Source of the DNA: Lotus japonicus
Lineage: Eukaryota; Streptophyta; Magnoliopsida; Fabales; Fabaceae
Reading direction: 5' to 3'
Length of the DNA: 64,000 nt
Assembly: GCF_012489685.1 (NCBI RefSeq)
Contig: NC_080046.1
Coordinates: forward strand, 61,246,195 to 61,310,194
Both the position numbers and the translations under genes were made by a program. Every line of letters begins with the position of its first letter. Within the stretch, counting starts at the first letter, position 1. Positions 24,346 to 37,800 of this stretch are shown here, in pieces. The notes beneath the pieces were generated by a model that saw only the letters and a list, made by a program, of their open reading frames with translations, was not told the DNA's origin and did not search any database.

Positions 24346-27300
24346 TCAACCATCTTCACGGTTACCATCATGGCTTGATTTTTCAACACTCGCTTGAGGA
24401 CCTGCGCTTCGCTGTTGTGCTATGTGCATGGGATGTCTTGCCTCTGTGACTGCTTTACCAATTGTGGAGTTTCTGGAAGCAGGATCTTCTTCACCAATCG
24501 TATCTGTACCCCGCTGAAGCACGGCCTTGGGGAGGTCAAAATTATCTGTTGAACTTGAGTCTAAACTTAACCATGAATTCTTATTTTTCCCATCCTTTAC
24601 CTCTCTAGTCAGACCCATATCTAGCGTAGCAATATTTGTAAGAAGACTATCATCAACTTGAGTGCCAGGATTGTCCCTTGGGACCTCCTGATAACAAGTT
24701 AAAAAAAAGGTTATAAGGGAAGAAAAAAGAAGTTAAGAAAATAGCTGACAATATGAATTAGCATCGTTGAAGAATCATTGGGTGCTTAATATTAGCATAA
24801 TACAGGACTATAAAGCAAAGAAAATGATCAACCACTACCGAGCACAAGAAGGTTTTAACCAACCAAAGTAATTAGATAAAAGTCAAACAACCATAGAAGT
24901 TTCCTTGGTGTATATGTGCTCTAGCCCTTCAAGTTTAGTACTTGGCTCGGCCAGAAGAGCTGAGAGCCTGATAAGGATAAAAAATGAATCTCAAATTTGC
25001 CTGCTTAAGATAAGGATCACCATGTTGCCACTGATTGACTGAGATAATTAATTACCATGTGGCAATTGGCAAACAAACAACAGAGTTAAACTTGGAAGGA
25101 CATGGATATATAAAACAAAGTGAACTTCTATGTTAAGAAAAACGCTTGCAACACTCTCTCATTGATCACGTGGAGTCCACTAAAATTATAAGACTCACAT
25201 GAATTTCAATCAATTAAAGAGAGTATTGCTAGCACTCCTCTTATGTTAAATAGTTTAACTCTACAGCAAAGCTTCACATTCAGTAGTATGGTCGTATGGA
25301 CTATATTGTAAAATATCTGATGAAAAGTTGAAAGCTCATACTAAAAATTAATCCCTGGTAGTTCAAAAAAAATTATTCAGTTTCTATTTCATTTTGGAAG
25401 ACTGAAGTGAAAAAATAAAATTATATCAGAGAAGAATTATGTTATTTCTCCGCATTACTGAAATTTGCAAAATGTACTTCTCCTCAGAATTGAATTTGTA
25501 ATTCCACAAACTACAAGCTAACTGAAAAGATAAACTAAATACCTTATTTTGAACCTTGAGAGTGTTTTCGCTGCCTGAACCATCCTCTCCCTCAGAATCG
25601 GCCATCTCCTCACACTCAAACTCTACATGTTCTTCAATATCTTCCTCAGAATCACTTAGCTCTTCTTGCTCCATCACTATCCCAGGATGAGACTGATCAC
25701 CTACGTCATCTACGTCATATCTGGTGATGTTATCATCAGGAACAACCAAAGGGGCGCTTGAAGTAAGCTCGCAACAGCTAGCTGGAGGATTCTCAACACC
25801 CTGCTGACGACACGGAACACTATTCTCTTGACATTTCATTGCTGTTCCACAAGTTGATGCAGTTTTCTTCGACCCTATTGGATCTTGAACCTCTAGCTGT
25901 TTACTTTTCACAGATTTCCCATTTCTAGATACAGAACTTAGATGAATATCCAAGTCAAGTTCATTGGATTTGTCATTAAGGCCAGAAGATCTATTGGCTG
26001 TAGCTAGCACACCACTATTAACTAGTGATTCAGCCTGAATATCATCAGAACAGGCTTGTGACTGTGTATCATTAAATTTCTGCAACAGTGGGTGAAAATC
26101 AATGCCTGCTGACCGTAACGTGGAATTCTTTGACCTCAAGGACTTACTAGCACAATCAATGGAGCTTTGTTTCTGTGAACTATGGAAGAGACTGAGATTC
26201 AATTGTGGTTGGCTTCCTGAAAAAAAGCTGAAGGAACTAGAAGTGCCAGAACTAAATTTCAATGGATAATAAGGGATGTTGCCCTCATTAGTGGCCTGGA
26301 ACAAGAGAGGATGCATTTGGAGTTCAGAACAAGTGCTCTTTTCTGCTACAGTAGATCTACCTTCAGCAGTTCCAGACCTTTCTACTAGAGAACCTGAGAC
26401 ACTGCCATTCAGCACAGGTCCTGCACCTTCAACTGGATGAACGGTTCCATATTTCTCACCATGAGGAATTTGAGAAGCAATGTTATCTTTTCTACAACCA
26501 GTGACACTACCTCCAGGAGGATACATCTTAGATGTTCCACACTGAAATCCTTTAAAAGCAGTCTGCGAAACTACACGAACAGATGGAGGGAGATTTACAG
26601 GGGGCAAGTCTGGAGCTAATTTCACAAGGTGAGCATTGTTTACCTTTCGAGACCGATAGGGCCGATAATAGTAATTGGTGCTAGAGGTAAAAACAGAGTT
26701 TTTAGGATTATCGGCACAAGGAGCACCTTTTGTGCCACTCCTCTCAGATGTAGTGTGAAAAAGCTGGGGAAACTTGGGTGTAAATGGAAATGCATGTTGA
26801 TAATTCTGATGTTGAACTTTTCCACTTAAACCATAATCATTAATAGCTCTGTAAAATTGAATATTTTCTCGGGAAACAGCATCACGAGCAAGGTTTCCTT
26901 CTCCAGATGTAGAGGAAATGTGTTCAGAATAAGTACCAGCAGATGTATCTGGTCTCCAATCTGCTAAAAATGCCTGGTGGACATATGGAACATCTGAATA
27001 ATCCATGCAATTCTCAGAACCCATAATTTCAGCCTCACAATCCTGCAATAAATTCCAAACAAGCCTATGAAAGTAAATCCAAAATCTGTGAATTCAAATC
27101 TTCAACAAGTTTATGAAAGCCCAGATAAGCTAAGTGGTCAAACTAAGCCATAGGCCCATTTATCCACACTACATTGATTGATAAATCCAGCATAGAGGTG
27201 AGACTTGAGAGGTTGTTTTGTACATGTGTGTCACAACACAAATAAGAAATGTCTGAAACATATTTACAAGCACGCCAACATCAATTTCTGAAATGCATTT

Positions 27301-30300
27301 ATATGAGATAAAATTGCATGAAGGTTAACTAAACGGTATATTGAGCTTCTGTATGTTACTCGTCATAAGCCATTCAGACAGTTAACAAAAACAACACTTT
27401 AAATGACCACAATAATATCTAATATGCAGGAAAGACCTGATAGATAAATTTGAACACAGGCTAGGCTACTGAGATTTCAGACAATCACAAACCTCTTTAT
27501 CAGATATAGCTGGCCGACTTTCTGATCTGGCAGCCTTCAACTTTCTTCTTTCTGATTCATATGATCTTCGCTTATCTTTTTTTGATGCGTCTACCTTGTA
27601 TGACTTTTGAGTCCCAAAAGCAACACGCCACTGGCGTGGAAGCAAGGCTGGATCTCTGTATGGAACAATAAATTGCCATACTGACATCCAATCAAATTTA
27701 TAGTGTTTAAGTCCCTGTATATTTTTTGCCATACATCAGCAAGTCATTATCAGAAAACTTTCAAATTCAAGAAACTGTTCAATAAATTACCTCTTGAATG
27801 CATGCTATCTCCTCTGCAGTCAATGGGGAGGTTTTCATTCTCCGAACTGCCTGTATAGAGAAATCAGCCTAGCGTAAGGACTTCAATATTATATTAAACT
27901 TTTTATTTCAATTTTTCTACACTGTTAAAAAAAACCTAAGAGGAGAAAACTATATGACTTGAATCTTATTACTTTTCAATTTAGACTTGTAAACTTTGAG
28001 TACATGAGGTCTTATCTGGATAATGGTTGATATCTGAGACTTTGAATGATAAATCATATATCGTTACCATGAACATTCAAACTTCAAATACTCAGACAAT
28101 TTGACTTCCATTTCATGCTTTGCCAACCACAAATCAGATAGGTAAGATTCACGTCCATCATAATTGGCTTTTCACAATGACCATATATACATGTTACGAC
28201 ATTTGAGTGATTCATGTTTGAAGTACTTAGCCATAAATTTTTATTTTTTAGGCAAGTTGTTTTTGGATCTTTGACATTGGTAATATCAGACTGACTATGC
28301 CTCATGCATTTTTCCTTTGACAATAAAAGTTTAAGGTAAACAACCAACATTAGTGAAGATTTATGGTGGAATCACAACTTGTGTACCTGAAGGAAATTCT
28401 TAGATTTTGTCAGGATCCACTTGCAATGTATAAAACTTAGGTCTCACAGAAGTATGGGCTTCTAGTGTGGGGTTTATAAGGCCTTGCGCTCTCAAACTAC
28501 AACGGATAGCTTTTGCGATATGGATCTCCCAATGTTCATATGAGTTGGTATCAGATCCTTACTCACGCCACTACCATTGCAGTGTTCGCCAGTGACTAGT
28601 CAAACTGTCAAAGGGACTAGTGCACAGCCGGCCCGCGTGGACGTCTGGGACGTGGACTGTCGTGAGACTTTAGGATCCAATTGCAAGGTATGGGACTTGA
28701 GTCCCATATTGGAAGCGTGGGATTCTAACGTGGGATTTATTAGGCTTTGGGCTCTCCAACTACAATGGCTAGCTTTTGTGGCATGGTTCTCTCAAGTTTC
28801 TTATCAAATTTGAACCCAAGTCATTCAATTGCCACAACACAAATATCAACCAGGTGAGCTAACCCCCATTGGCTGCCTCATGCATTATATCTGTACAACT
28901 ATAGAAAGAAGTTTCTCACCATCATTGTCTATTTTTGTCTTAAAAAATTCAATATCCTATCCTTAGGAGGTTACATATTACATTTTCTGACTTGAATTTA
29001 TAATTCAAACAAAAGGAAAGAGAATTGACACGTAATTTAGAAGCAGTACAAAATTTTAAAAAACAGTAGTAAATAAATAAATAAAAGTAGGATAAAACTT
29101 ATAAAGAATTAGCAGATTTAGCACCACTTTTTAATTCATATGTCCATAACCAAAGGGTAAGAGAGAAGAGAGGTACAACAACCACAAACAATATTCTTAT
29201 ATACTTCAATTTCTAAATTTTAATCTATCAGCAATAAACACAAAATAAAAGATATATTAATGACATTTCATTATATAGGATTAAGTATATAGATTACCTT
29301 AATTGGATTCTCTAATGCTTTTGCAGAGGACCGATTTTTCTGCCTGACAAAAATCTGTAACCAGACCATTCTGTATCATATTAGACAAGCGACAAAACTT
29401 GGCCATCGTAAAGAAAATATGAAATTGCTGAGCTAAATTGTTCAACTAATCATTACATTTCAGTAACCAAGTGCTTTCACTGGTCCAATAACCAATTTGA
29501 TTTTCAAAACATTTATTAATTATTACGTTATATGTTGTATCATAACAAAAATAAAAACTGAGTCAAGCATATGTTGATCACTTTATATTAAAAGATAATG
29601 ATAATGCTAACAAATTTGTGAAAATATCTCAACTCTCAAGGAAGAAAAGCACACAAGAAACTTAACAGACATGTCACATTTCTACGCCAAAAAAGACCCT
29701 CCATCCACTTTATCACAAACATAGTAACAAAAATAAAATGAAGCTGCTTTAACAATCAAATTACCCAAAAAAAAGGTACTTAAAAAATTTAGTTGGGAAT
29801 TGTAGTCACCTGATGTTTAGACTTGCAGGGAAGAAAACGTTGTTGAATTGCTTTCCAATCTGTATTATATTCCAGTATCCCTAAGGCTAGTAATCTGCAA
29901 TAAAATCAAAAGGACGAGATGTGAACTCTATTTGTCATCAGCAATGAAAATAAAAGTAGTAATAAACTCAAAAAATACAGACTACCAAAGGCAACTATGA
30001 TGAGAACAGGGACTCGATATCCAAGAAACGTGATGAATCAGAAAAAGGTATAAGCTCCAGATAATTGATAGGAACAGAGAATTATATTATAGAATAATTA
30101 TACAAGCGCTGGTTTTCGAGAGCCAGCCTCTCCTAGTTCTGGAATTCAAGAGTCCAGACCTCTCCCACCATAACACACAACTTCTGAATAATCCTAACAG
30201 AAGATACAACTCCTATTTATAACCACTCCTATATTATTTAAATTCAAACCATAGCAGTTACATCCAAGAGTCATGGCCACTTACAGAAATAACAGGCATG

Positions 30301-32667
30301 GTCTGTTGCAAAAACATTGACCTTAGGGAAGTTTTAAATAGAAATTCAAAGATTTTATTCTGAGGCATTTTACCTCCAGGCTCCAACTCTTGTACTAAGA
30401 AGAGATATTATTGGTCAAACTCAGATTGCGTTACAGGGATATTACTATTAGGGTAAGAAGACAACCTATAGATTCTGTACAATATTACACCTGCCATGGA
30501 CACTTGCAGATATAAGAAGCATTCTGTATGTCAAAAAAATTTAAACCTGTCTAGGCTATAGATAGTTCTTCTAAAGTTTTCGCTTAAACTTTAGACCTCC
30601 AGGTTACTTATATACCTACACAGATACCCAAATGTAAACATGGACATATGTAATGAATGATAATATTAATGGCACATAAAAAAAAAGGATCAAGCATTTT
30701 CATAGTAAATCATTTAATATAGTTGGTTAGCTGAAAGAGGAGGAATATGCAACTTACTCATCCTCTGAATCCGTGAAAAGTATCCTGTTTACAACGGCTG
30801 GTGGGGGAGGCTTATGTGGGAATAATTCTGGATTGAACAAGTCCAAAAAAAACTTTTGAGTTAACTTAGCCACTTCCTTCGGTACTAAAGCACTTGACTG
30901 CTTGGTACTCTCAACAAGCATGGCAGCCAATGTTTTCTTAGGCTGTTGTTGACCAGGCGAAGTTGAGACTGCCCTTACTGCTCCAGGGATGGTTCCACTG
31001 GAAACTCCGGTGCTAGCTTCAGTAAATGATGAAGAAAAAGGAAAGAGAGGTTCCTTTTCAAAGCTAAACTCACAACCAGATTCAATATATCGCTTTCGAA
31101 ACTCTTGGGAAGCTGTAAAATGAATTTCAAACCAATGCTTCAGTATGCAAAAGTCATGCTCGTGAACCACTATAGAATGTAAAAGCATGAAGAAACCCTA
31201 AAATCTTTAATATGACCTACCAGAATAAATGCCGTCTACATATCTTCTTACAAAATTAAGAGGAGAAACATCTAAAACAGAATGTACAGAAGGAACCCGC
31301 AAAGAACTCTCAGGATCTTGAAAACAACTTCTTTGCCTGTTCAAATCTTCAGAGGAGCTCTGATTCGATTGAGAAAAGCACACACTTTGTACATCTTGTG
31401 TAGAAGCAGATGCTTTGGTCAATTGGCCTGGGACAGATTTGGAGATTCCATTGGACGCAGATGTACAAGCAAAAGATGGAGTAAAGCAGACAGTGGGATA
31501 TGGCATTCTCTTCGAAGCTAATACTTCATCGCGTTTGTGAAGCATCTCAAACAGCAAAGTTTGAACTTGAGAAGCAGTATGTTTCTGGGAAGGATCAAGA
31601 ACCGACAGAGAAAATACCTGAATAAGAAGTTGCACATGCTCATGTATCAAACTGTGCAATTGGCCAATCTGTGGGGGAGTAAACCCATTGACAGGAGCAT
31701 TTCCAGAAGCAGAAGATTGAAAGCTCAGATTAGCTTCAGGCATCAAATCTTTCCCTGAAGCTGGGGGTTCATTTTGCCAATTAGGTAAGATGGGGCGCAG
31801 TGGCCTATTGAACTGTCCTAATGTTTTCCTCTCACTTTGGGCAGAGACCTTTCGGCGCTTATTTTGCCTAGTCTCTGGCCGTCTTCCAGCCCCATCATAC
31901 TCTTTTTGGGTTTTTACCACTGCATTATCATCGCCATCACTCTCCAGTAACTCTTCAAGCTCTATCTCAAAGTCTGCATCATTATCCTCATCTTCATCAT
32001 CAGGATTTTCATTTCCATGAGTTGAAAGACCATCACCATCTCCATCCTGTAATACAGCTGCTAGAAATTTTTTATACTCTTCTTCATCATCAGCGTTCTG
32101 AAGATCATCATCATCGTCAGTTTCTTGAAGAAAGGTCTCAAGTTCATCAAGAGTAAAACTTGCCAGTGAATAACGAGCTCTGGTGCGCTTACAGATAGCA
32201 TCATCACTATCTATGTCTATAACTGGGCTCCGGGATTTCGTTGCTTTGTCTAATTCTCCTCTCCTAAAACCATTACCATCAACGGCACTAGTCAGGCCAA
32301 TCTCCTTCTCTTGATTAGTCTCTGATTGAGAGATCATACCTGGTGATTGTAAAACAATTTCCTCCTCACCGTGCTCATAATCTACAGTAGCGCAATTTTT
32401 CTCCTTCGACAACTCCGCACTCGCACTATTGACAACATTACCATCCAAGCCATCAACTTCAGAGCTCAAACTAGAAGATGCTTCGTGTGACGAGGCACCC
32501 TTAAGAAAAGGATTAAAATCTGCATCTTCATCTTCTTCCCCCTCCTCATCCTCTTCCTTATCTTCCACAGGTTTCAAATTCCTCTCACCGCTCTCACTAC
32601 ACGAGACTTCATTCTGATTCATATCAAAGCCAGCTTTGGCTGACTGTGCACTTGAGCCTGAAGGCAT
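24346..32667 (-). CDS. GON-4-like / SANT-domain nuclear protein (8 exons)
   Basis: A complete gene. Minus-strand exons: 31221-32667, 30758-31112, 29810-29894, 29298-29354, 27791-27850, 27493-27714, 25543-27042, 24346-24687; GT-AG borders and phases agree, giving 1355 residues. Very acidic tracts lie near residues 36-53 and 184-245, and another near 1195-1240. A helical block (PQIGQLHSLIHEHVQLLIQVF, about 330-350) is followed by a region of two SANT/Myb-like motifs split over exons 2-6: RILFTDSEDELLALGILEY with DWKAIQQRFLPCKS near 592-625, and TAEEIACIQEGLKHYKFDW with RQWRVAFGTQKSYK near 659-710. This order resembles animal GON-4/YARP proteins, which act as transcriptional co-repressors; the plant role is inferred. 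Late HPLLF and FHPLLQ motifs recur in the C-terminal exon. The exact name in model plants was not recalled. Confidence 0.85.
28408..28806 (+). mobile_element. TRIM retrotransposon in intron 4 of the GON-4-like gene
   Basis: Two direct repeats, 28408 to about 28543 and 28663-28806, share CAAACTACAA/CCAACTACAA, TAGCTTTTG and AGGATCCA blocks. TTGGTATCAGATCC at 28545-28558, just after the first repeat, matches the initiator-tRNA-Met primer site at its TGGTATCAGA core. Flanks GATTT (28403-28407) and AATTT (28807-28811) match at four of five bases, as an old target duplication would. There is no open frame. Orientation is opposite to the host gene. Confidence 0.75.
28807..28875 (-). repeat. SINE head adjoining the TRIM
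   Basis: On the minus strand TAGCTCACCTGG (28850-28861) resembles a tRNA A box, and GGGTTCAAATT (28807-28817) a B box at natural spacing. The TRIM target duplication falls in the B box, so the mini retrotransposon probably inserted into this SINE. The tail on the other side of the TRIM could not be defined. Confidence 0.5.
29996..30310 (-). mobile_element. Possible solo LTR in intron 2 of the GON-4-like gene
   Basis: On the minus strand the stretch has a TATAAATAGGAG sequence followed by a leader-like segment and ends ...GTTCTCATCA, the order expected of an LTR. No partner repeat or target duplication was found, so this is tentative. Confidence 0.35.
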
Positions 32668-33520
32668 TTCAAATAGACAATATATGGCTACTTTTTATGC
32701 TTGAGAGCCTTAGAGACATTCATAAGTATGTGTAAGAGGGTATCCATAAGATGGAAGTTGAAATGAGACCCTGATGAAAGAAGAAGACGGTCGTAAATAC
32801 GAGACTCGATGGTATATCAGCATATATGCATAACATGTACTTATGCAGACATTTTCCAAATCCCATTTCTAAGATGAATGTGATAAAATTGGTTTAGAAT
32901 CTAATACTGGTTTTCATGAAAAATTCAAAGGAAACTGTAGAACTATAAAGAAAGTAATTAACACCAGAGAGAGGGTTTGGCAATATGAAAAATGCAGATT
33001 ATCAACAACAACATAAAACCTAGAAACTTTCCATTCTAATTAATATCCAATTAAGCACATAAAAAAAAATTGAACTAAAATGGGGAGAGGGCAGAAGGAT
33101 AATACAATGTGTTGCAAATTGCGGAGAGCATCAGAATTTGCGGTGGCACGATTGCGGAGGTGGCCGCAAAGGCATCAGACGGCGGTTGCGGTGTGATTCC
33201 AATTCAGGCAAATCGTTGGGTTACTCCGATGATAACTTGGGAAAGCACCGATAACTCAATTGTGGGGACGCAGGGAAGAATAGAAGGGTCGTAGGGATTT
33301 GTGGGTGGTGGTGATTACAGATTTGAGGGAGGTATGAGTCGCAGTGAAAATATTCTAGAAGAAGACTAGGGTCTGGGTTTGATCAAAAAGATTAAAAATA
33401 TTATGAGGTGGGAAGGATAAAAAATATTCTGTGTCTTAATTAGGTGAAATATTGGAGGAAGATATTTAATTGGTTGTGTTATTCAAAAAACAATATGTTT
33501 TTTACTTTTTTTATATCGAA
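32668..33520. other. 5' region of the GON-4-like gene
   Basis: On the minus strand 33050-33400 is relatively GC-rich and short of stops in places, as a first untranslated exon would be; an intron between it and the coding start at 32667 is likely but its borders were not fixed. No separate gene was recognised; the 61-codon plus frame at 33109-33294 is probably incidental. Confidence 0.4.
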
Positions 33521-33523
33521 AAA

Positions 33524-33706
33524 TTAAGTAGAAAATAACAAACCGTAAGAATCAAGTCTCTCAACAAGAGTCTTTAACTCAATAGGAGGATTTTCTAAGC
33601 TACAGACATCTTCAAACCGTAAATATGCAATCGCCCACCCACCTTGGCAAACCAATATGTTGCCGAATTCCAACGGCGAGAGATCAAATTCAGTTGCACT
33701 ACTCAA
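33524..33706 (-). pseudogene. Possible LINE RNase H-like fragment
   Basis: A 60-codon frame contains SPLEFGNILVCQGGWAIAYLRFEDVC, which loosely recalls the SPLEAE...A...RFEDVCLETD stretch in RNase H domains of plant L1-type LINEs. The conserved catalytic acid region is not intact. It is short and the match is from memory, so confidence is low. Confidence 0.3.
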
Positions 33707-33807
33707 TCTTTGCTAAGCAACGACTTGCTCTCCCCACGAATCGAAAAAACCTCACATTGTCACCATCTTCCAGAAAGTCGTCTAAGAGTGTTTAAGTCAA
33801 CAAAACA

Positions 33808-33917
33808 TTGTGTCTGACACACAAAGGCTAAGAGTGTCTTTATGATTCTTCATTAATCTTCCATCGCCCAATCCACAAGACACTATGCTTGAACCATGAA
33901 GGCTAAGAGTGTTTTTA
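33808..33917 (+). repeat. Two copies of a CACAAGACAC/AGAGTGT-type motif
   Basis: Segments 33808-33843 and 33873-33917 both end AAGGCTAAGAGTGT followed by T-rich DNA and TATG. They resemble hairpin units found inside the retrotransposon at 49510-53782, for example CCACAAGACAC then GCTAAGGGTGTCTT. Confidence 0.5.
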
Positions 33918-34025
33918 TGGTTCGTCGTTGTTCTTAGTTCGTTTAGTACATAAGTCTTTTCGCTCGCCTAGTCCTTTGAATGACATAAAAATTTATAAAA
34001 AAAAGCTATTCAGCGTATTAAAATT

Positions 34026-34132
34026 GAAAGATGGCTCAAGTGGTAAGAGTTGGGTGACATATTGGTTGGGGAGTGAAATGTTCAGGGATTAATCTCGAGC
34101 GGACGTAATTTATCTTTTTGATGTAAAAAAAA
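34026..34132 (+). mobile_element. SINE, second copy of the 19.7 kb family
   Basis: Starts near GATGGCTCAAGTGGTAAGAG, with an A-box-like TGGCTCAAGTGG at 34032-34043, and ends TTTATCTTTTTGATGT before a run of A. It has the same plan and length as the SINE at 19725-20396 without its insertion. Its target duplication is not clear. Confidence 0.65.
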
Positions 34133-34141
34133 TTAAGAGAT

Positions 34142-34172
34142 ATACAGTAATAATTATATATATATATATATA
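34142..34172 (+). repeat. TA microsatellite
   Basis: A run of AT/TA dinucleotides (TAATTATATATATATATATA and on) just after the SINE tail. Confidence 0.7.
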
Positions 34173-34761
34173 TTTTAAATTTGGTGCAATGTTAAAATAA
34201 TTTAAGGCCGCAACAATACATTGGCAACTTAAAACCCTAATATAATCAGAGTATTGTATAAACCACGATGATCTTTTATTAAATTCTACCATAAATTCAG
34301 GATTTAAAAAACACACATGAGGGGCAACAAAATCTCACATTCTTTCGTTCTAGCAAGGCATAACGCAAGTTGCATTGCATGTGATTGAAACTCAAGAACA
34401 AGAGGAAAAAACATGGAATTGGAAATAGAAAGAGCATAACTGAGAAATTCAAGATGTTCCTTGTAGGATAACTGGATAGGTGAAGCTATTTTTTATGCTT
34501 GTTCTTGTGTTTCAACTATTCAAACACATGGGAGCAATGGGCCATTGCCTATAAAAAAACATGGGAGCAATTGGACTATCGTAAGTAAATTTTTTACACT
34601 CTACTTATGTGAGTCAATTATGCTCATTAAAGTTTTAATAAGTCGTCAGGCTATACCAAGTTACCAACTATTTAGTTTATCCAAGAATATTACTTAGCCG
34701 CCCATGCAGACATGATTACTTTAATACGGTGAAGATTTTAAGTGTTTATGTTACATTTCAC

Positions 34762-34818
34762 AATCTATCTATATCTATATCTATATCTATCTATCTATAT
34801 CTATATCTATCTATATAT
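34762..34818 (+). repeat. TCTA/TATC microsatellite
   Basis: Interrupted tetranucleotide repeats of CTAT and ATCT. They make the exact left end of the neighbouring Helitron uncertain by a few units. Confidence 0.75.
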
Positions 34819-37800
34819 TATATAAAAGTGAAGTTTGGCAACAAGGAGGGTAAAATAGTCATGCAATTAACTATGGCATATGAATGAATATGTTATCATG
34901 GGTCTTTATGTAATTTTGTAGAATATTTTCTAATAAATCAATATTGACCGTTGATTAGTTTTGATCTTGACCGTCATTACAATTTATTTAAATATATTTA
35001 TTATCATTTAAATCATATAAGTTATGGAATCGCATAGGACAAACATAATTAGTTTTCATTTATCGAATTATTAATTCAAACTTAATTAATATCTATCTAT
35101 ATAGCTATAATTAAAAAGAAGTTTATGCAACCTAGATGCATGTTTATATTTCCAAAACGTTTTAAATTTAATTATTGGTTAATGTGTGATTTTTATAACA
35201 TTGATTTTTCGTATTCCATTAATTTAATCAACAATTCAGCTTCAAAAAAAATCAACAATTCTTTAAGAAGCATACTTATTTTTAAAAAAATATTTTTATT
35301 TTCTATGTGATTTTTGTGAGTGATACAAATATGTTATTTTATTAGCACATAATTTTTTAATTATTCTAAATTTTTAGAATTTATGTAGTTTTGTTTCCAT
35401 TGTCCAATCAAATATTTATATATTTTTTTTATACATTTTCTAAAAAAACATATTTTTAATTCATCTCTTATGAAATTGATTTTAAAATTTGATAACACTT
35501 TAATGATTTTATGACTTTAAAAAAATTATTGATATTTTAATATTCTAATTGTTTCAACTTTTCTAAATTAATGATTCATGACTTTTCATTTTCCCAAACT
35601 CCTCTTCCAATTTCAATTGATTCTAAAATGAATACTATTTAATGAATGTAATGAGGAAGAGAATTGTTAAGGCTTTCCATATCCTTCATGGTTTAGTCTC
35701 TAGGTATAAATATTCTTCATCTGTTTGATTTGTCCTCATCTTTCCTTGAACCCCCATCTACACTTTTGAGCTACAGAGTTGTCAGTGACTGCAAATCATG
35801 ATTCTATGCAGGGTCTGTTTTGCTGCTGTGAAATTGGTGAGCTACTAGCTTTTGTTTTAGGTTTCAAGTTTTATAAATCCTGCACAAAAAATCAATGCGA
35901 TTTTTAGATAGTGTACATATTTTGTTTTGTTCTTTATTATTTTCTTTAGATTTTCTATAAGGATGTAAGATTTTTAGATAGTGTACATTTCCGGAACATT
36001 GACTTCATGTTTATCAATTTTCTTTTTGTGTGATTTATTTTTGTTGTTGATCTACTCTCTAAGGTATAATGTAACCGATGTGAAGTTTCTCATGCTAGAC
36101 TTGGTGTTAGCCATTAAAAAGTTGTACATATCAAGGTAACCAACTAATTAAACTTTATGAACTCTCATCTTTTATATAGTTTCTTTATATCTTTCTTCTA
36201 AGTTTGATTCAATCTTTCCATTGCCTATGTATCATCCTTGAAAAATTTGGTATGTGGCATTGAGAAGTTTTTGTGAACATCCTCAAGGGATCGACAACAC
36301 CTGAAAAATTGCTTTTCAGTGGCCTAATTATGCATTCATATCATTTAACATCTAAATTATCATTGCTTAATTTTTTAAAGATTGTTTTGTAGGCTGGAAG
36401 CCCATTTATTTGGTTTTCTATGTCAATTTTGAAGGTCTGCTTCGTTGAGTGTGATAGATATATTTTTATGTCATATTTTGGCTCTTTGTCAAATTAAGAA
36501 AGATTGTTTCTCAATTTTTATCTTTTTAATGAATAAAAGTTTATGCTTTTGGAAAAAGTCCACTTAGAATGTAGATCTATCATGAAGACATTTTGTTTGA
36601 ATGATTATATGACAAAAGAATTTCTAACCTTTAAGTTAGATTTTCATAATAAGTGATTTATCAATTTTTTTATTAATGACATTTTCTAGACCAAAAATTG
36701 AAGGATATTGGTCTTATTTTATTTTCAGGGTCAAATTCTTATATTTACAAATAAAAATAGAATTAGATAATTGTTTTTAGAATTTAAAAATATTCCATTG
36801 ATATGCATGCTTAGTCTATCAGCAACTATTATTAAATAAAACAATCAAAAGTAAAATCTAAAGCACAGGGGAGAAAAACACATGTGAATATAAAGAAAAC
36901 TCATCAGTATACTTTAGGGGTTATATAGAAGTTAGAAAATATAAATTTTAAAGATTCAATTTAAATATTCCTTAAGACATGATCAATTAGTTTATTTTTT
37001 TAAAAAATTAAATATTTATTTAAAACATAATGTTGGATGTTTTAACATTAAATTTTATATGAATTCAAAAATTACTCACCAAAATAAAAATATTACTTTT
37101 TTTATATATTAATTAATGTTAATCTTGAAAAGTGAATATCTGACAAATGTTCATAGAACATGATAAAATATTTTGTATTTATATAATATGTTAATTAATA
37201 TTAACAGTAATATTATTATTAATCTTTAGAAATTCAAAAAGATAAAGATGGTGGGTTTAATATTATATCAATACGGAAAATAACCTTCTCATTATCCCTT
37301 TTTATGGAAGTATATAAGTATTAAATTAAATGATTCTTAATTATATTAAAATTTATTTATTTACCTCAAAATTTTTGTTAATGAGTTTATTATTATTTAG
37401 CTCATTACTATTTAGTTCATATAATTTAGAGAATTCCGTAGGACACAATTAATATGGTTTGATCTAGAGAATTATTAATTAATATTAATATTAATACGTA
37501 AAATTTAAAGGTGGTGGTTTTAATACTAAAATGACATCACTCAAAAAAATAAAATTTTCATCGTCCCTACAAATATATAAATTAGTAACACCGCTCATTC
37601 AAAACGTGCACTTCGTATAGTCTGTGTGACGTATTTACATTGAATTAAGGCTTGAACTTTTAGTCAATTTGCAGATACATATACCCAGAGGTTAGATATT
37701 GATGTTTTAGTTTAGAATATCCAAATGTGCTATAACTTGCTCTTTGATTTTGTAATGATTTCCTCTTGATTCCATCCTACTTAATATTGGACAGTTTCCA

